DNA from: DAOTXK01 sp034430555 | Lineage (GTDB): Bacteria; Chloroflexota; Anaerolineae; Aggregatilineales; Ch27 | Direction of reading: 5' to 3' | DNA length: 16,074 nt | Assembly: GCA_034430555.1 (NCBI GenBank) | Contig: DAOUEM010000285.1 | Span: 1-16,074 of the forward strand | In this document: positions 14,721 through 16,074 of the stretch, piece after piece | Layout of the letters: each line of letters opens with the position of its first letter | Position numbering within the stretch: position 1 is the stretch's first letter | Position numbers and translations under genes: made by a program | The notes under the pieces: generated by a model | What the model was told of the DNA's origin: nothing | The model's input: only the letters and a program-made list of their open reading frames with translations | The model's database searches: none

Positions 14721-15717
14721 GTTCAGTTTACGGCTCAACAACGATCTGTCGGTGAAGGACTATGTCACGCTGGCGCAGGCGGCTGAGCAGGCCGGTTTTA
14801 ACCAGTTCTGGGTCAGCAATGACTTATTCCTGCGCAGCGCTGTCGTGATCCTCACAGCTGTTGCCCAGGCCACACAGCAGATCGAAGTGGGGACCTGTAT
14901 TCTCAACCCGTACACCATTAACCCCGCTGAAATCGCCATGATCGCTGCGACGCTGGACGAACTGAGCGCTCATCGATTCAACCTCGGTATTTCATCTGGC
15001 GCGGCTGAGTTCTTGAAGTGGGTTGGCATAACCCCCCAAATACCCCGGACCGCTGTCGTGGAAAGCGTGCGGGCGATCAACCGCCTGATGTTGGGTGAGC
15101 GGGTTCCAGATAATGGCAGGTTTCTGCAGTGGCAGAATGAGGCGTATTTCCGCTTTGCGCCTCAACGCCGTGTGCCCATTTACATCGGGGCTATGAGTCC
15201 CAACATGCTGCGGGCCATAGGGGAAGTTGCAGATGGCGGGCTACCGCTATTGTTCCCCCCCGAACATTACGAGACTGTCATCACCTACATCCGTCAAGGA
15301 TTGGCGAAAGCAGGCAGAGATGAAACAGCGATCGATGTTGCGGCCTGCATCTGGTGTTCCCTCTCAGATGATCAAACCGCAGCCCAGGACGTACTCAAGG
15401 AAAAAATCGCCTACTATGGCCATGCGATGAGTCCGCTGATCTGGAACAGGCTTGGCCTGACCCGCGACGACTTCACCCCCATTGAGCATGCAGTCATGGT
15501 TGAACGCGATATTGAGAAGGCCAAAGCCCTGGTCACACCTGCCATGCTCAAGATCGGTGTTGCGGGTACGACCCGCCAGCTCATTGAACGCCTAAAGGAC
15601 CTGGTCAGCATGGGCGTGCGCCACCTCAGCCTTGGCCCCCCGCTGGGGCCGGAACCGTTAGCAGCGATTCAGAGTGTGGGGCGTGAAGTCATTCCCTATT
15701 TTAGAGGTAGAACATGA
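14710..15717 (+). CDS. LLM-class flavin/F420-dependent oxidoreductase (Mer-like)
   Basis: From ATG 14710 the protein has 335 residues and begins MTLKFSLRLNNDL. Features of the bacterial luciferase-like TIM barrel are QAAEQAGFNQFWVSNDLFLR, VGTCILNPYTINPAEIAM, LDELSAHRFNLGISSGAAEF and PIYIGAMSPNMLRAIGEVADG. The pattern LGIS.GAAEFL resembles F420-dependent methylenetetrahydromethanopterin reductase-like members, so F420 is more likely than FMN, but this is inference. The earlier in-frame ATG at 14677 lies inside RidA and lacks a ribosome site. The chosen start overlaps the RidA stop by 11 bases, with AGGA eight to nine bases upstream. The stop overlaps the next ATG as ATGA. Translation is probably coupled through the operon. 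Confidence 0.9.
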   Translation: MTLKFSLRLNNDLSVKDYVTLAQAAEQAGFNQFWVSNDLFLRSAVVILTAVAQATQQIEVGTCILNPYTINPAEIAMIAATLDELSAHRFNLGISSGAAEFLKWVGITPQIPRTAVVESVRAINRLMLGERVPDNGRFLQWQNEAYFRFAPQRRVPIYIGAMSPNMLRAIGEVADGGLPLLFPPEHYETVITYIRQGLAKAGRDETAIDVAACIWCSLSDDQTAAQDVLKEKIAYYGHAMSPLIWNRLGLTRDDFTPIEHAVMVERDIEKAKALVTPAMLKIGVAGTTRQLIERLKDLVSMGVRHLSLGPPLGPEPLAAIQSVGREVIPYFRGRT

Positions 15718-16031
15718 GCCGACCGTTTGAACTCTTTGACCTTCGGGTCACCGTCGACTCCATTGAGGGACGTTCGGTATGTGGCATGCAAGTGGGTGAC
15801 TACTTCGAGGTCACTGATAGCAGCAGGCTGTCCATCCCCCCTGGTAAACACTTCTGCATCTACGCGTTGAGCGCAGTTCTACCGTTACTGGCGGCTAAAC
15901 AACGGCTGCTTGCTGATAATGATTGGTTGGAGCGCGACACGCTGGTGGCCTGCCCGGACCCGGATGAGCGATTGATCATGCGGATCGAGCGCATCAATCG
16001 CCGGACCATGGATAGCAACGAGTTAACCTGA
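15714..16031 (+). CDS. TIGR04076-family small protein
   Basis: This 105-residue protein matches the pattern of TIGR04076 proteins: LRVTVDSIEGRSVCGMQVGD near the N-terminus, then FCIYALSAVLPLLAA, VACPDPDERLIMRIERI near the end. Cysteines lie in VCGM, FCIY and ACPD. No biochemical role is established to my knowledge. Members often lie next to oxidoreductases and radical-SAM or metal enzymes. It starts in ATGA overlap with the LLM gene, and its TGA shares a base with the next ATG, so it belongs to the operon. Confidence 0.7.
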   Translation: MSRPFELFDLRVTVDSIEGRSVCGMQVGDYFEVTDSSRLSIPPGKHFCIYALSAVLPLLAAKQRLLADNDWLERDTLVACPDPDERLIMRIERINRRTMDSNELT

Positions 16032-16074
16032 TGCCCTTTGAAGTCAGCATTGCCTTTCAGACCGATAAAACACC
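16031..16074 (+). CDS. Start of a second LLM-class oxidoreductase (cut by window end)
   Basis: Fourteen residues are visible (MPFEVSIAFQTDKT) from an ATG overlapping the previous stop by one base. The beginning resembles LLM/luciferase-like enzymes of this kind. The call is tentative because so little is present, but the one-base overlap shows that the operon continues. Confidence 0.45.
   Translation, partial: MPFEVSIAFQTDKT

Noticed and set aside
1..16074. CRISPR arrays, tRNA or rRNA genes
   Set aside because: No regularly spaced short repeats, no cloverleaf with a TTCRANNC-type T-arm and CCA context, and no conserved rRNA blocks were seen on either strand.

Overview
The window looks like an accessory, scarred stretch of a chromosome from a Chloroflexota-like bacterium (Anaerolineae-type), probably assembled from a metagenome. 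The taxonomic guess rests on four things: a BTAD/nSTAND1/WD40 regulator ending in a Thr/Pro-rich linker, a LuxR-type HTH fused to an NB-ARC-type ATPase, a probably F420-dependent LLM oxidoreductase, and moderately high GC. No rRNA, tRNA or CRISPR array was seen.

Left part (1-2625). The 3' end of an IS3-family transposase and the right end of that IS come first. A minus-strand module follows, with a phage/ICE flavour: an HNH-AP2 homing-type endonuclease, a RecA C-terminal fragment lacking the ATP-binding half, and a four-helix membrane protein of unknown function. The endonuclease stop and the RecA-fragment start overlap (ATGA).

Centre (2626-8254). A large plus-strand gene encodes a BTAD DNA-binding head, an nSTAND1 NTPase, one membrane helix, about 14 WD40 repeats and a C-terminal beta domain. 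It is split by one extra G near 4387. It lies between two diverged direct repeats of about 100 bp (about 2526-2625 and 8108-8205). On the minus strand these look like related promoter/leader/terminator units. Beside the right copy is a C-terminal scrap of a DUF499/COG1483-type defence ATPase.

Defence remnants (8255-11856). Two different type I methylase subunits (hsdM) lie in tandem with an ATGA overlap, followed by an hsdS that stops after about 73 codons. At that point the sequence changes, within a 7-bp microhomology, to an opposite-strand LuxR-HTH/NB-ARC gene cut inside its Walker A motif. No hsdR is present. The region reads as a decayed defence island.

Gene-poor stretch (11857-13156). 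It holds a large imperfect inverted repeat of about 400 bp centred at 12406, a deletion-scarred IS1-like transposase relic and a promoter candidate.

Right part (13157-16074). A compact, intact plus-strand operon encodes an M24 metallopeptidase, a RidA/YjgF-family protein lacking the canonical arginine, an LLM-class oxidoreductase, a TIGR04076-type small protein and the start of what looks like a second LLM enzyme. The LLM plus RidA pairing recalls the Rut logic and suggests an uncharacterised catabolic or detoxification pathway.
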